From Serratia symbiotica (lineage in GTDB: Bacteria > Pseudomonadota > Gammaproteobacteria > Enterobacterales > Enterobacteriaceae): 64,000 bases of DNA. The notes beneath the pieces are model-generated. The model ran no database searches and was not told where the DNA came from. It was given only the letters and a program-made list of their open reading frames with translations. Within the stretch, counting starts at the first letter, position 1; every line of letters begins with the position of its first letter. Of the stretch, positions 33,751-43,744 are shown piece by piece. Both the position numbers and the translations under genes were made by a program. The DNA lies in assembly GCF_000821185.2 (NCBI RefSeq), contig NZ_CP050855.1:3100001-3164000 (forward strand), given 5' to 3'.

Positions 33751-33815
33751 ATCCTTCATCTTTCAAGCCGCAGCGTTGTTGGCTGCGTACGTCCACCCCA
33801 GGAACTTGCCACCTG
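33751..33815. repeat. Fragment resembling a dispersed enterobacterial intergenic repeat
   Basis: CATCTTTCAAGCCGCAGCGT, then TTGGCTGCGTACGTCCACCCCAGG, resembles one end of an intergenic repeat common in Serratia and relatives (CTTCAAGCTGCAGGTGCGTTGGCTGCG). The remaining 130 bp before holC show nothing further. Recognition is from memory. Confidence 0.4.
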
Positions 33816-33945
33816 GCTGACACTTAAAACCTATCGGGTATATAATCTTCTCAGCAGCACAGGGGTGGGCTTCTCCACCCCGCCCCATGAAGGGTGCAAC
33901 CAACATGTTGTGCCCTATTTTTTATTGGTAGCGGTGAATCAGATG

Positions 33946-34395
33946 ATGAAACAGGCGACGTTCTATTTGCTCGAACATGATCGACCGACAGGGACGCTCA
34001 GCGCGCATGAGGCCGTGGCCTGCGCCGTTGCCGCCGAACGTTGGCGTTCCGGCAAACGGCTGTTGATCGCCTGTGAGAGCCAAGAACAGGCCCAGCGGCT
34101 GGACGAAGCGCTATGGCAGCGCGAACCGCATACGTTCGTGCCGCACAATCTGGCCGGCGAAGGGCCAAACTCAGGCGCTCCAGTGGAGCTGTGCTGGCCC
34201 GGCAAACGCGGCAATGCCCCGCGCGATCTACTGATCGCTTTGCAACCACAGTTTGCAGATTTTGCTACTGCTTTCCATCAAGTGGTAGACTTCGTTCCTT
34301 ACGAAGACACCCTGAAACAGTTGGCGCGCGACCGTTATAAAGCCTATCGCAGCGTCGGCTTCCATTTGACTACGGCTATGCCGCCCACTCACTGA
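33946..34395 (+). CDS. holC: DNA polymerase III chi subunit HolC
   Basis: Clamp-loader accessory protein that links the polymerase to SSB. It is 149 residues (E. coli 147). Family segments include [12 protein letters not shown] at the N-terminus, [28 protein letters not shown] [11 protein letters not shown], and [18 protein letters not shown] chose ATG 33946; ATG 33943 directly before it is equally possible, while the longer frame from 33865 has no family support. It lies 13 bp before valS, the usual pepA-holC-valS order. Confidence 0.94.
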   Translation: MKQATFYLLEHDRPTGTLSAHEAVACAVAAERWRSGKRLLIACESQEQAQRLDEALWQREPHTFVPHNLAGEGPNSGAPVELCWPGKRGNAPRDLLIALQPQFADFATAFHQVVDFVPYEDTLKQLARDRYKAYRSVGFHLTTAMPPTH

Positions 34396-34408
34396 ACAAC
34401 GATATAAA

Positions 34409-37300
34409 ATGGAAAACACAAACAGTCAGTTCGACACCGCATACGACCCGAAAGAGATCGAACAGAAGCTGTACGATCATTGGGAACATCAGGGTTACTT
34501 CAAGCCGAATGGCGACACCAGCCAAGAAAGCTTCTGCATCATGATCCCCCCGCCGAACGTCACCGGTAGCCTGCACATGGGCCACGCGTTCCAGCAGACC
34601 ATCATGGATACCCTGATCCGCTACCAGCGTATGCAGGGTAAAAACACCTTGTGGCAAGCTGGCACCGACCATGCCGGCATCGCCACTCAGATGGTGGTAG
34701 AGCGCAAAATCGCTGCAGAAGAAGGCAAAACCCGCCACGACTATGGCCGCGATGCCTTCATCGACAAAATCTGGCAGTGGAAGGCGGGATCCGGCGGCAC
34801 CATCACCCGTCAGATGCGCCGCTTAGGCAACTCCGTAGATTGGGAGCGCGAGCGCTTCACCATGGACGATGGCCTGTCGAATGCAGTGCGCGAAGTGTTT
34901 GTGCGTTTGTACCAAGAAGACTTGATCTACCGAGGCAAACGCCTGGTGAACTGGGATCCAAAACTACGCACTGCCATCTCCGATCTAGAAGTGGAGAACC
35001 GCGAGTCCAAAGGCTCCATGTGGTACCTGCGCTATCCGCTGGCCAACGGCGCTAAAACCGCTGAGGGCAAAGATTACCTGGTGGTGGCCACTACCCGTCC
35101 GGAAACCCTGCTGGGTGATACCGGTGTGGCTGTCAATCCAGAAGATCCGCGCTACAAAGATTTGATCGGCAAAGAAATCATTCTGCCGCTGGTGGGCCGC
35201 CGCATCCGCATCGTCGGCGACGAGCACGCCGATATGGAAAAAGGCACTGGCTGTGTGAAGATCACCCCAGCGCATGACTTCAACGACTATGAAGTCGGTA
35301 AACGTCACGGCCTGCCAATGATTAACATCTTGACTTTCGACGGTGCTATCCGTCAAGAAGCGGAAGTATTCAACACTTTGGGCGAGGTTTGTACCGATTA
35401 CAGCAACGCGATCCCGGCCGAATACCACGGCATAGAGCGCTTTGCGGCGCGTAAAGCAGTGGTCGCGGCTTTCGACCAACTGGGCCTGCTAGATGAGATC
35501 AAACCGCACGATCTAACGGTACCTTACGGTGACCGCAGCGGCGTGGTGATCGAACCGATGCTGACCGACCAATGGTATGTGCGCACCGCCCCGCTGGCGA
35601 AAGTGGCGGTGGAAGCGGTCGAACAAGGCGAAATCCAGTTTGTGCCGAAACAGTACGAAAACATGTACTTCAGTTGGATGCGTGACATTCAGGACTGGTG
35701 CATCTCACGTCAGCTATGGTGGGGTCATCGCATCCCAGCGTGGTACGACGTGAACGGAAAAGTCTATGTAGGTCGCAGCGAAGAAGAGGTGCGACGCGAG
35801 TATAACCTAGCTGCCGACCTGGTGTTGACTCAGGACGAAGACGTACTGGACACCTGGTTCTCTTCCGGCCTGTGGACTTTCTCCACCTTGGGCTGGCCAG
35901 AGCAGACTGATGCGTTGAAAACCTTCCACCCGACCAGCGTGATGGTTAGCGGCTTCGACATTATCTTCTTCTGGATCGCACGCATGATCATGCTGACCAT
36001 GCACTTCATCAAAGATGAAAACGGCAAACCCCAGGTGCCATTTAACACCGTCTATATGACTGGCCTGATCCGTGACGACGAAGGCCAAAAGATGTCCAAG
36101 TCCAAGGGCAACGTGATCGATCCGCTGGACATGGTCGATGGCATCTCGCTGGAAGCTCTACTGGAAAAACGCACCGGCAATATGATGCAGCCGCAGTTGG
36201 CAGAGAAGATCCGCAAGCGCACCGAGAAGCAATTCCCAAACGGCATCGAGCCACATGGTACCGACGCCCTGCGCTTCACTCTGGCGGCGCTGGCCTCCAC
36301 TGGCCGCGATATCAATTGGGATATGAAGCGCCTGGAAGGCTACCGTAACTTCTGCAACAAACTGTGGAACGCCAGCCGTTTTGTGCTGATCAACACCGAA
36401 CAGCATGATTGCGGTTTCAACGGCGGTGAGAAAGTGCTGTCGCTGGCGGATCGCTGGATACTGGCCGAATTCAACCGCACGGTGAAAGCCTATCGCGAAG
36501 CGCTGGATACCTATCGTTTCGACCTGGCAGCCAACATCCTGTACGACTTCACCTGGAACCAGTTCTGTGACTGGTACCTGGAGCTAACCAAACCGGTAGT
36601 GAGTAACGGCAGCGAAGCGGAACAGCGCGGCACCCGCCACACACTGATTAGCGTACTGGAAGCGCTGCTGCGCCTGGCGCATCCGATAATTCCATTCATT
36701 ACAGAGACTCTCTGGCAGCGCGTGAAGCCGCTGACCAGCACCACCACGGGCGCTGATCAAAACGGAAGCATCATGCTACAACCGTTCCCAGAGTATAACG
36801 CCGCGCTGGAAGATACGCAGGCGCTGAACGATCTGGAGTGGATCAAACAGACGATCACTGCGGTACGCAACATCCGTGCCGAAATGAACATCGCGCCGAG
36901 CAAACCGCTAGCGGTACTGCTACGCAATGCCGATGCCGACGCCCAACTCCGCATACAGCAAAACCAGAGCTTTATCGCACGTCTGGCGCGTCTGGCGTCC
37001 ATCGCGCTGCTGCCAGTTGGTGAGAAAGGCCCGCTCTCCATCACCAAGCTGATAGAGGGTGCCGAACTACTGATCCCAATGGCTGGCTTTATCGACAAAG
37101 AGGCCGAGATCGCGCGTCTGGCGAAAGAGATGAGCAAGCTGGATGCGGAAATTACCTCGATCGAAGGCAAACTGGCCAACGCAGGTTTCGTGGCGCGCGC
37201 GCCGGAAGCGGTGGTTGCTAAAGAGCGCGATCGTCTGGCGTCCTGCAAAGAAGGCAAAGTGAAGTTGCAAGAGCAGCAGGCGACCATCACCACGCTGTAA
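34409..37300 (+). CDS. valS: Valyl-tRNA synthetase ValS
   Basis: Class I aminoacyl-tRNA synthetase of 963 residues (E. coli 951). It has the HIGH-type motif HMGH at 56-59, the KMSKS loop at about 561-565 ([10 protein letters not shown]), a CP1 editing domain ([18 protein letters not shown]), an anticodon-binding domain and a C-terminal coiled-coil arm. ATG 34409 follows holC closely. It converges with cpxA, with only 22 bp between stops and no visible terminator. In E. coli valS and cpxA are far apart, so this is a rearrangement junction. Confidence 0.97.
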   Translation: MENTNSQFDTAYDPKEIEQKLYDHWEHQGYFKPNGDTSQESFCIMIPPPNVTGSLHMGHAFQQTIMDTLIRYQRMQGKNTLWQAGTDHAGIATQMVVERKIAAEEGKTRHDYGRDAFIDKIWQWKAGSGGTITRQMRRLGNSVDWERERFTMDDGLSNAVREVFVRLYQEDLIYRGKRLVNWDPKLRTAISDLEVENRESKGSMWYLRYPLANGAKTAEGKDYLVVATTRPETLLGDTGVAVNPEDPRYKDLIGKEIILPLVGRRIRIVGDEHADMEKGTGCVKITPAHDFNDYEVGKRHGLPMINILTFDGAIRQEAEVFNTLGEVCTDYSNAIPAEYHGIERFAARKAVVAAFDQLGLLDEIKPHDLTVPYGDRSGVVIEPMLTDQWYVRTAPLAKVAVEAVEQGEIQFVPKQYENMYFSWMRDIQDWCISRQLWWGHRIPAWYDVNGKVYVGRSEEEVRREYNLAADLVLTQDEDVLDTWFSSGLWTFSTLGWPEQTDALKTFHPTSVMVSGFDIIFFWIARMIMLTMHFIKDENGKPQVPFNTVYMTGLIRDDEGQKMSKSKGNVIDPLDMVDGISLEALLEKRTGNMMQPQLAEKIRKRTEKQFPNGIEPHGTDALRFTLAALASTGRDINWDMKRLEGYRNFCNKLWNASRFVLINTEQHDCGFNGGEKVLSLADRWILAEFNRTVKAYREALDTYRFDLAANILYDFTWNQFCDWYLELTKPVVSNGSEAEQRGTRHTLISVLEALLRLAHPIIPFITETLWQRVKPLTSTTTGADQNGSIMLQPFPEYNAALEDTQALNDLEWIKQTITAVRNIRAEMNIAPSKPLAVLLRNADADAQLRIQQNQSFIARLARLASIALLPVGEKGPLSITKLIEGAELLIPMAGFIDKEAEIARLAKEMSKLDAEITSIEGKLANAGFVARAPEAVVAKERDRLASCKEGKVKLQEQQATITTL

Positions 37301-37322
37301 TTAATTTGCTGGGGTCGGGCGG

Positions 37323-38687
37323 CTAGTGCAGCGGCAGCCACAGCTCCAGCCGCAGGCCGCCGAGTGGGCTGTCTTGCGCTTTCACCCAGCCACAGTGCTG
37401 ATTGACCGCCGCTTCGACGATCGCTAAACCTAAGCCAGTGCCGCCAGACTCACGGTCACGCGCCTCATCGGTGCGGTAAAATGGCCGGAAAATCTGTTCG
37501 CGATCTTCCGCGCTAACCCCAGGACCATCGTCATCAATGACGATGGTGATACCTCGATTGTCGGTGCTAAAAGCGATGGCAATGCGGGTGTGCGAGTAAC
37601 GCAAGGCGTTGCGCACGATATTCTCCAGCGCGCTGTCCAACGCACTGGCGTTTCCAGTCAGCATCCAGGGGCCTGGTGGGGAGGTAACTTCCAACTGTTT
37701 ACCCATCTGTTCGGCTTCAAACTTAGCGTTATCCAACATGTCGGCCCACAGTTTGTTGGCTTTCAACTGCTCACGCGCCAGCTCGCTTTTTTGCTGCCCA
37801 CGTGACAGCAGCAGTAAATCGTTGATCATCGAGTCCAACCGCTGCGCTTCGGTTTCGATACGAGCCAACTCATGGCACTCACCGTGACGGCGGCGCATCA
37901 GTGCGGTGGCCAGTTGTAAGCGGGTCAACGGTGTGCGCAATTCGTGCGAGATATCCGAAATCAACCGCTGCTGTGCTGTCACCATGCGTTCTAGTGCACT
38001 GACCATCTGGTTGAAGCTAGCACCAGTGGCTCGGAATTCTTGCGGCCCAGCTTCCAGTTCCGGGTGCTGCTTCAGATTGCCGCGTGCCACATCATCGGCG
38101 GCGTTTTTCAGCTTACGCGCTGGTTTCGCCAGGCTCCAGGCCAACCATAGCAGCAGCGGAGTACTGATCAACATGGTGACGATAAGCAGCAGCAACGGGC
38201 GGTCAAACATCAGATTGAAGAAATCAGATTGCGGGCTGTTGGCAGGGCGGATCAAGTAAAGCTGGTAGTTATCTTCACCATCGCAAATCAAGAACGGGCC
38301 AAGTAGTTCGACATGGCCGTATTTTTTCTTCTTAGGATGGTCGGCGTTGTCGGATTGGCCAATAAAGTTACGCACGATTTGCATTTCGTTGCGCTGCGCA
38401 CCGATCACCCGCCCTTCACTGGTGACCAGAATCAAGCGTTGCCCAGGTGGTGCCCACTTATCGATAGCCCTGAACAGACGCCGCCACCACATCAGATCGT
38501 TGGCTGGATCATTTTGCAACTCGGCCTCGATATGTTGCTCTAGCATCAGCCCTTGCCGCTGCTCGCTATTCAGCAGTGAGGTCATTTGGCGGGAGTCGAG
38601 TTTAGGCACCATCAATACCAGCATTAGCACCAGCGCTAATGTGAACCAGAAAATGGCGAAGATACGTGCCGTCAACCGATTGATCAT
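37323..38687 (-). CDS. cpxA: Envelope-stress sensor histidine kinase CpxA
   Basis: Inner-membrane sensor of misfolded envelope proteins that phosphorylates CpxR. It is 454 residues: TM1 (about 7-27), a periplasmic sensor domain, TM2 (about 163-184), HAMP, a dimerisation/phosphorylation helix with His248 in SDISHELRTPLTR, and ATPase motifs ENIVRNALRYS (N box), DDDGPGV (G1) and GGTGLGLAIV (G2). ATG 38687 overlaps the cpxR stop by 4 bp. It is intact, which is notable because its inhibitor gene cpxP next door is destroyed. Confidence 0.97.
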   Translation of the reverse strand: MINRLTARIFAIFWFTLALVLMLVLMVPKLDSRQMTSLLNSEQRQGLMLEQHIEAELQNDPANDLMWWRRLFRAIDKWAPPGQRLILVTSEGRVIGAQRNEMQIVRNFIGQSDNADHPKKKKYGHVELLGPFLICDGEDNYQLYLIRPANSPQSDFFNLMFDRPLLLLIVTMLISTPLLLWLAWSLAKPARKLKNAADDVARGNLKQHPELEAGPQEFRATGASFNQMVSALERMVTAQQRLISDISHELRTPLTRLQLATALMRRRHGECHELARIETEAQRLDSMINDLLLLSRGQQKSELAREQLKANKLWADMLDNAKFEAEQMGKQLEVTSPPGPWMLTGNASALDSALENIVRNALRYSHTRIAIAFSTDNRGITIVIDDDGPGVSAEDREQIFRPFYRTDEARDRESGGTGLGLAIVEAAVNQHCGWVKAQDSPLGGLRLELWLPLH

Positions 38688-39382
38688 GTTGCAGATACCA
38701 TCAAATAGCCGCGCCCGCGCAGGGTTTTGAACCAGGGATGTCCATCTTTGCGGTTTGGCAGTTTGCGCCGCAAGTTGGAGATATGCATATCGATGGCGCG
38801 GTCAAATGGCGTCAGGCGTTTGCCCAACACTTCTTGGCTCAACAATTCGCGCGACACCACCTGGCCCAGGTGCTGCGCCAGCAGGTAGAGAAGGGTGAAT
38901 TCGGTGCCGGTCAGATCGAGTACCTTGCCGTCAAAGCTGGCTTCTTGACGACCGGTATTAAGTTGCAGGCCATCAACATCCAGCGTGGGGGCGTTGGTAT
39001 CCACATGCTGCTGTTGTTCATTCCAGTTAGAGCGCCGTAAAATGGCGCGAATGCGCGCCACCAGTTCACGATCATTGAAAGGCTTAGGCAGGTAGTCATC
39101 GGCACCCAGCTCCAACCCCAGCACGCGATCCAATTCGCTGCCGCGTGCGGTCAGCATAATGACTGGCGTATGATGGTGTTGACGCAGCTCTTTTAGCGTA
39201 TCGATACCGTTTTTCTTCGGCATCATAATATCGAGCAGCAACAGATTGATAGAACTGTCCAGCAACGACAACGCTTGTTCGCCATCGTGAGCGACGGTGA
39301 TGTTAAAACCTTCCATTTCAAGCAATTCCTTTAACAGCAAGGTCAACTCGCGGTCATCGTCAACTAACAAAATCTTGTTCAT
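38684..39382 (-). CDS. cpxR: Response regulator CpxR
   Basis: OmpR-type transcription factor of the envelope-stress response, 232 residues. The receiver domain has phospho-acceptor Asp51 (LLLLDIMMP), acidic pocket DDD at 8-10 and Lys in PKPFNDREL. The C-terminal winged helix has VLDLTGTEFTLLYLLAQHLG, the DMHISNLRRKL recognition helix and RGRGYLM. Two adjacent ATGs (39385, 39382) follow GGAGGT; I chose the second, which matches E. coli. Upstream lies a perfect CpxR box. Confidence 0.96.
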   Translation of the reverse strand: MNKILLVDDDRELTLLLKELLEMEGFNITVAHDGEQALSLLDSSINLLLLDIMMPKKNGIDTLKELRQHHHTPVIMLTARGSELDRVLGLELGADDYLPKPFNDRELVARIRAILRRSNWNEQQQHVDTNAPTLDVDGLQLNTGRQEASFDGKVLDLTGTEFTLLYLLAQHLGQVVSRELLSQEVLGKRLTPFDRAIDMHISNLRRKLPNRKDGHPWFKTLRGRGYLMVSAT

Positions 39383-39435
39383 CATGATTTACCTCCTGAC
39401 GCAAAATACGTCATCACTTGTTGGCATTCTATGAC

Positions 39436-39450
39436 TTTACGTAGTTTTAC
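39436..39450 (-). promoter_or_regulatory. CpxR box
   Basis: Minus strand GTAAAACTACGTAAA, a perfect GTAAA-N5-GTAAA site, 54 bp upstream of cpxR and 86 bp upstream of the cpxP remnant. In relatives this divergent region drives both cpxRA and cpxP under CpxR control, so it may still drive transcription of CpxQ. Confidence 0.85.
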
Positions 39451-39535
39451 ATGCACTGACACATGTTTGCAGGTACAGCAGTACAGTGCTCTTCATTACT
39501 TCACTTCGCCAAGTGAAAAAACACGGGTTGTTGGC

Positions 39536-39719
39536 ATACGTAAGATAACTGCATTAGCTTTGGTAATAGGTTCTACTACCCCCTGTTTGACGGCATCATC
39601 CTGACCGAACAGGCGCAACTTTAATGTTATGTTCTGCCTAATGTCACTGTAGCTGACAGCCATACATATCTATCGAGTACAACTAATACCTGATGAGATA
39701 GGTTCTAAGTCGCACTCTA
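39536..39719 (+). pseudogene. cpxP: cpxP remnant
   Basis: The start is ATA where ATG is expected: the frame reads (I)RKITALALVIGSTTP, a CpxP-like signal peptide. About 35 codons of the expected mature N-terminus are missing, then in another frame comes FDGIILTEQAQL (39584-39621), which matches the CpxP segment FDGISLTEHQRQQ, and a TAA stop. The rest, before the CpxQ region, is unrecognisable and too short for the CpxP helices. CpxP normally restrains CpxA in the periplasm; that function must be gone. Confidence 0.75.
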
Positions 39720-39777
39720 TTTTTCCTTGCCATAGACACCATCCCTTGTCTTCCCCTCATGATGAGGGGTTTTTTTT
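39720..39777 (+). ncRNA. cpxQ: CpxQ small RNA (cpxP 3' UTR)
   Basis: TTTTCCTTGCCATAGACACC followed by ATCCCTTGTCTT is, from memory, nearly identical to the conserved 5' part of CpxQ, the Hfq-dependent RNA cut by RNase E from the cpxP 3' UTR. It ends in a terminator hairpin (CCCCTCATGATGAGGGG, 39753-39769) with eight T. CpxQ represses mRNAs of envelope proteins in E. coli and Salmonella. Conservation of this 58-nt segment beside a destroyed cpxP ORF suggests selection on the RNA. Confidence 0.8.
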
Positions 39778-40198
39778 ATCAATCAATGATTCACTACACC
39801 GCCAAGGCATCCCTATAACGGAACGGCGTGTTGATCTGGATGAAGGCCATTCATTGGAAGAACTGAGCGCAAAGTCTACGTAAATTGGTCGAATAAGCAG
39901 GAACTGGGAAGTTTCCACCCCAAAAGCCGTTAAGAGTAGCAAACAGGGGCGGTGAAATTTGGGTCATGCGCAGAATGAGCAAGCACAGCGTTTTGTCTAG
40001 TACACCAGTACATGCCAAGGAAAGTTCAAATGAAAATATTTCAACACCAATCTGCAAACAATGTATACCAGACAAATTAAAAATCGTAAGGTCAGCTAAA
40101 CATTCAACCATTGCCTATTCTCACCTGTACGTTTAGCCTATATTTATCTAGGTTATGGGCTGAATCCTTTCATTTTGAAGGCTAAAGGAAGCACCACC
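39778..40198. other. 420-bp gap after CpxQ, no recognised gene
   Basis: fieF and pfkA follow cpxP in E. coli; neither is present. A minus-strand open frame of 86 codons (39851-40111) has no family resemblance or good start. The last 60 bp may hold the promoter for the 51-codon ORF. I see no clear repeat or RNA. Confidence 0.4.
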
Positions 40199-40354
40199 AT
40201 GCCAGATCAAGCATCAAAAATCGTCACCTTGCTCGGCAGCTTGTGCGAAGGTTCTTACAACGCCATGGTTAAGGCTATCACCACACAGATCCGTCAGGTC
40301 ACTAAGCGAATTACCAAGAGTAGGGTAAAATTCATTAAAAAATCAAAGTTATAA
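40199..40354 (+). CDS. Small basic 51-residue protein, unrecognised
   Basis: ATG 40199 follows AAAGGAAGCACCACC, a good ribosome-binding site. The product MPDQASKIVTLLGSLCEGSY, then NAMVKAITTQIRQVTKRITK and SRVKFIKKSKL, has a hydrophobic first half and a strongly basic tail. It ends 4 bp before the hydrolase gene, which lacks its own Shine-Dalgarno, so coupling is likely. No family is known to me. The start signal and coupling are the reasons for calling it. Confidence 0.5.
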   Translation: MPDQASKIVTLLGSLCEGSYNAMVKAITTQIRQVTKRITKSRVKFIKKSKL

Positions 40355-40358
40355 AATT

Positions 40359-41411
40359 ATGCATTTTTTTATTTTAGCTTTATTGCTCACTCTCATCACC
40401 CAACCCATACTCGCCACCGAGATGCGTTACCCCGCCGGAGAGGAGCCTATCGAGCTGCCGATGCATAACCTGTTGAACGCCCAGTTACCGCGCCCCGCTC
40501 AAAGTCACGAAAATAAAAAACTTGAGGCCATGTCCCTGTACCTGACGTTAATGCGTGAAGACAACCACAACGTTTGGGCTCCTTACAAACTGGCGGCCTC
40601 CTCAGCGGAAAAAGGGCAAACTGAATTGGCGGAACGCTATCTGCAACTAAGTGCCAAACGCGGCCTATGGTATTACTACAATCTGTTGGAAGACGACTCC
40701 TTCACCAATATCCAGCACAGCGCCACCTATAGGTCGATCCTGGCGGCCACCAAGGCTCGTTATCTACAGCACGCGCATCAGTTTGAAGGTAAGGCTAGCT
40801 ACACCCTGCCTACCGGTACTCCGCCACCCGAAGGTTGGCCAACGGTGATTTTCCTGCACGCCTACTGCAAAGCCGCCACCATTAGCCCAGAGAAACAGTT
40901 GCTGTTTGGCGAAATGGGCGTGGCTTATATTGAGATCAACGGAACGCAAATGCTATCGGAAAACAGCTTTCGCTGGTCTAACTACAATGATGAAAGCACG
41001 CAGAGTGCTATTCAGCGAGTAATTCAGCGATTAGCCCCAGTATTAAAACTCAACGTGAAGCAGGTTTACCTCAGTGGCAGTGGACAGGGAGCGTTGCACG
41101 CCGCCAATCTGATGGCAAAATACCCACAGTTTTACGCCGGCGCGCTATTGATTGCCCCCAAAGGCGTGATCCAACCGGTGCAACATTCGTTGGCCGCGCA
41201 TAAGCGAATAGTGGTGGTGTATTACGATCGGCAGCACTTCAGCAGTCAGGCACTGGCGCTATACTTCGCCAATCTGTTCAGTGAAGGAAATCAAGTACAG
41301 ACGCTGCATTTCGCTCTGGCCGAAGATGCCACCCACAGTGGGCAGGCACGTTTCAAGCAACCGTTGCAGTGGATATTGAATCAGACACCGGAGACGAAAC
41401 CGAGATCATAA
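40359..41411 (+). CDS. Exported alpha/beta-hydrolase-like protein
   Basis: A 350-residue protein with an N-terminal signal (FILALLLTLITQPILATEM, probable cleavage after ILA). Residues about 50-110 look like a helical-repeat region. From about 150 an alpha/beta-hydrolase fold is suggested: WPTVIFLHAYCKA (oxyanion region), the nucleophile elbow YLSGSGQGALHA (Ser in GSGQG), and DATHSGQ near the C-terminus as the likely His. The substrate is unknown; a periplasmic or surface esterase/peptidase-like role is an inference. It has no visible ribosome-binding site, and its start is 4 bp after the small upstream ORF. Confidence 0.6.
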   Translation: MHFFILALLLTLITQPILATEMRYPAGEEPIELPMHNLLNAQLPRPAQSHENKKLEAMSLYLTLMREDNHNVWAPYKLAASSAEKGQTELAERYLQLSAKRGLWYYYNLLEDDSFTNIQHSATYRSILAATKARYLQHAHQFEGKASYTLPTGTPPPEGWPTVIFLHAYCKAATISPEKQLLFGEMGVAYIEINGTQMLSENSFRWSNYNDESTQSAIQRVIQRLAPVLKLNVKQVYLSGSGQGALHAANLMAKYPQFYAGALLIAPKGVIQPVQHSLAAHKRIVVVYYDRQHFSSQALALYFANLFSEGNQVQTLHFALAEDATHSGQARFKQPLQWILNQTPETKPRS

Positions 41412-41450
41412 GACAACAGGACTGGCGACATTTGTCAGGCCCTGCTCGCA

Positions 41451-42769
41451 TCAATGTCTGTCTACCCAGACAATTTTCAGCACAAACAGCAAGGCTACCA
41501 CCATCACACATGGGCTGATCTCACGCCAGCGACCAGTGCCTAACTTCATCACACAGTAGGAAATAAAGCCGAGTGCCACGCCCTCGGTGATCGAGAAGCT
41601 AAACGGCCTCATCACTGCGGTGACAAACGCTGGCACGGCTTCTGTCAGGTCATCCCATTTCACCCGTCCCAAGCTGGAGGTCATCAGCACACCCACGTAA
41701 ATCAGTGCTCCAGCGGCGGCGTAGGCTGGCACCATACCAGACAATGGCGACAGGAAGATCACCAGCAGGAACAGAACCCCTGTCACCTTCGCGCTCAGGT
41801 CAGTACGGCCACCAACAGCAACCCCCGACGAGCTTTCGATATAGGCGGTAACGGCAGAGGTACCCGCCAGAGAACCTATCACCGAACTTATGCTATCAAC
41901 ATACAGCGCCTGCTTCATGCGCGGGCATTTACCCTTGTGGTCGGTCAACCCGGCCTTGTCGGTCACACCGATCAGCGTGCCGGAGGAATCGAACAGGTTA
42001 ACCAACATAAAGGAAAAGATCACACCAGCCAGATCAGTTTGACCCACCACCGAGGTAATGTTCGGTGACATAGAGAATACACCGTCGTATTTCACATCGC
42101 CCAACATCCAACCGATCAGGGTGGTCACCACGATGGAAACCAGCACCGCCGCACGGAAATTGTGTGCAGACAGTACGGCGATGATGATGATAAAGAAGCC
42201 GAGCGTACCCAACAGCACGCTGTGTGAGGTCAGGCTACCCGATGGTCACTAGCGTATCCGGGTTTGCTACCACAATACCGGCGTTTTTCAGCCCTATCAT
42301 GCCGATAAACAAACCGATGCCACTGGTAATACCCATCCGCAGGCTGAGCGGGATGTTGGCGATCATCCAATAGCGGACGCGGAAAAAGGTCAGCAACAAC
42401 AAACCGACGGCATCCCAGAAAATAGCCCCCATCCCCACCTGCCATGAAATGCCCATCGCCCCGACTACCACGAAAGCGATAGAAGGCATTCAGATCTATC
42501 GCCGGTGCCACCGGCAGATTCGCCACCCGCCCCATAAAGATACTGCCGAATGCGGCGATCAGGCAGGTTGTCACAAACACTGCCTGCGTATCCATGCCCG
42601 CCGCGCCCAGAATTTGGGGGTTCACGAACACGATATACACCATGGTCAGTAAGGTGGTGATACCAGCAATCATTTCTGTACGCGCCGTGGCTCCATGCTG
42701 CTTGAGTTTAAACACGCGCCCAAGCAAACCTTGCTCAGCGTCAAGGCCAGATACTACTGGTTTGGTCAT
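41451..42769 (-). pseudogene. adeP: Adenine permease (NCS2 family), multiply frameshifted
   Basis: Three successive frames together give most of an AdeP/PurP-type transporter: TARTEMIAGITTLLTMVYIVF (from ATG 42769), IAFVVVGAMGISWQVGMGAI with IGLFIGMIGLKNAGIV, then VLLGTLGFFIIIIAVLSAHN to the end at 41451. Frameshifts lie near 42485 and near 42229 (GGGTAG where GGTAG restores phase). Short in-frame deletions are also visible, for example residues lost in LPVALAPAMG and between VGQTDL and AGVIFSF. In E. coli adeP lies close to the pst-phoU operon. The permease cannot be functional. Confidence 0.88.
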
Positions 42770-42998
42770 GATCAGAATTCCGCAGAGAGGAATGAACAGT
42801 CGCGGGTTATCCTATAACAAAAAGTCAGGCTTTTGACGTCGCTCACAGATTTTTTCGCCGTCTTTAATGGAGGGATCCTTGATGACACCGTTTGACGGTA
42901 GGTTCGCGAGGGCTTCTTGCTCCAGGAAATCCACTGATGGGTGAACGACGGCACCACCCTATGCGGCCCCGATTTAGAAAATAGCACCTGGGGGAGAA

Positions 42999-43733
42999 TT
43001 ACTCTTTTTTCTCGCCTTGGCTGCCGGTGCGTAGCAGCTTTTCCAGTGCATCGCCACCAATATGGCGGAAATCCTGCCCCTTCACAAAATAGAAGATAAA
43101 TTCGCAGATATTCTGGCAGCGGTCGCCGATACGCTCGATCGAACGGGCGCAGAACAGCGCAGTCAACACGCTCGGAATGGTGCGCGAATCTTCCATCATG
43201 TAAGTCATCAGTTGCCGCACGATGCTTTCATATTGCTGATCGACCTTTTTATCTTCACGATAAATACGGATCGCCTCATCCAGATCCATGCGCGCGAAGG
43301 CATCCAGCACATCATGCAGCATCTGCACAGTGTGCTGACCCAGCGATTCCAAGCTGACCAACAGCGGCTGATGCTGGTGCGAGAACGTCTCCAGCGCGGT
43401 GCGACAGATTTTATCCGCTACGTCACCAATGCGTTCCAGCTCAGAAATGGTCTTGATGATTACCATCACCAGACGCAGGTCACTGGCGGTGGGTTGGCGT
43501 TTAGCAATGATACGTACACAGGCTTCGTCGATCGCCACTTCCATCATATTAACCCTGGCATCGCCCGCGATCACGCGCTTGGCCAGTTCACCGTCCTGAT
43601 TGTGCATGGCGGTAATGCCATCGGTGAGTTGCTGTTCCACCAGCCCGCCCATGATCAGCACCTGGGTGCGGATATGCTCAAGCTCTGCGTTGAACTGGCC
43701 GGAAATATGTTTATTTAAATTCAGGTTATCCAT
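42999..43733 (-). CDS. phoU: Phosphate-signalling protein PhoU
   Basis: Peripheral regulator that links the Pst transporter to the PhoR kinase and keeps the Pho regulon off in high phosphate. The 244-residue product ([20 protein letters not shown]) contains two three-helix PhoU domains with metal-binding E-x3-D-type motifs ([25 protein letters not shown]). ATG 43733 follows AGGAAACATC; an upstream start at 43748 is less likely. It is the last gene of pstSCAB-phoU, 11 bp after pstB. Confidence 0.96.
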   Translation of the reverse strand: MDNLNLNKHISGQFNAELEHIRTQVLIMGGLVEQQLTDGITAMHNQDGELAKRVIAGDARVNMMEVAIDEACVRIIAKRQPTASDLRLVMVIIKTISELERIGDVADKICRTALETFSHQHQPLLVSLESLGQHTVQMLHDVLDAFARMDLDEAIRIYREDKKVDQQYESIVRQLMTYMMEDSRTIPSVLTALFCARSIERIGDRCQNICEFIFYFVKGQDFRHIGGDALEKLLRTGSQGEKKE

Positions 43734-43744
43734 GATGTTTCCTA

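Noticed and set aside
39685..39710. A second copy of the 55386-55524 repeat inside the cpxP remnant
   Set aside because: Only about 11 bp (ATAGGTTCTAA) match the flank of that element, too little to call.
42770..42998. Purine riboswitch or other leader upstream of adeP
   Set aside because: The conserved purine-aptamer loops are absent; the stretch holds no clear element.
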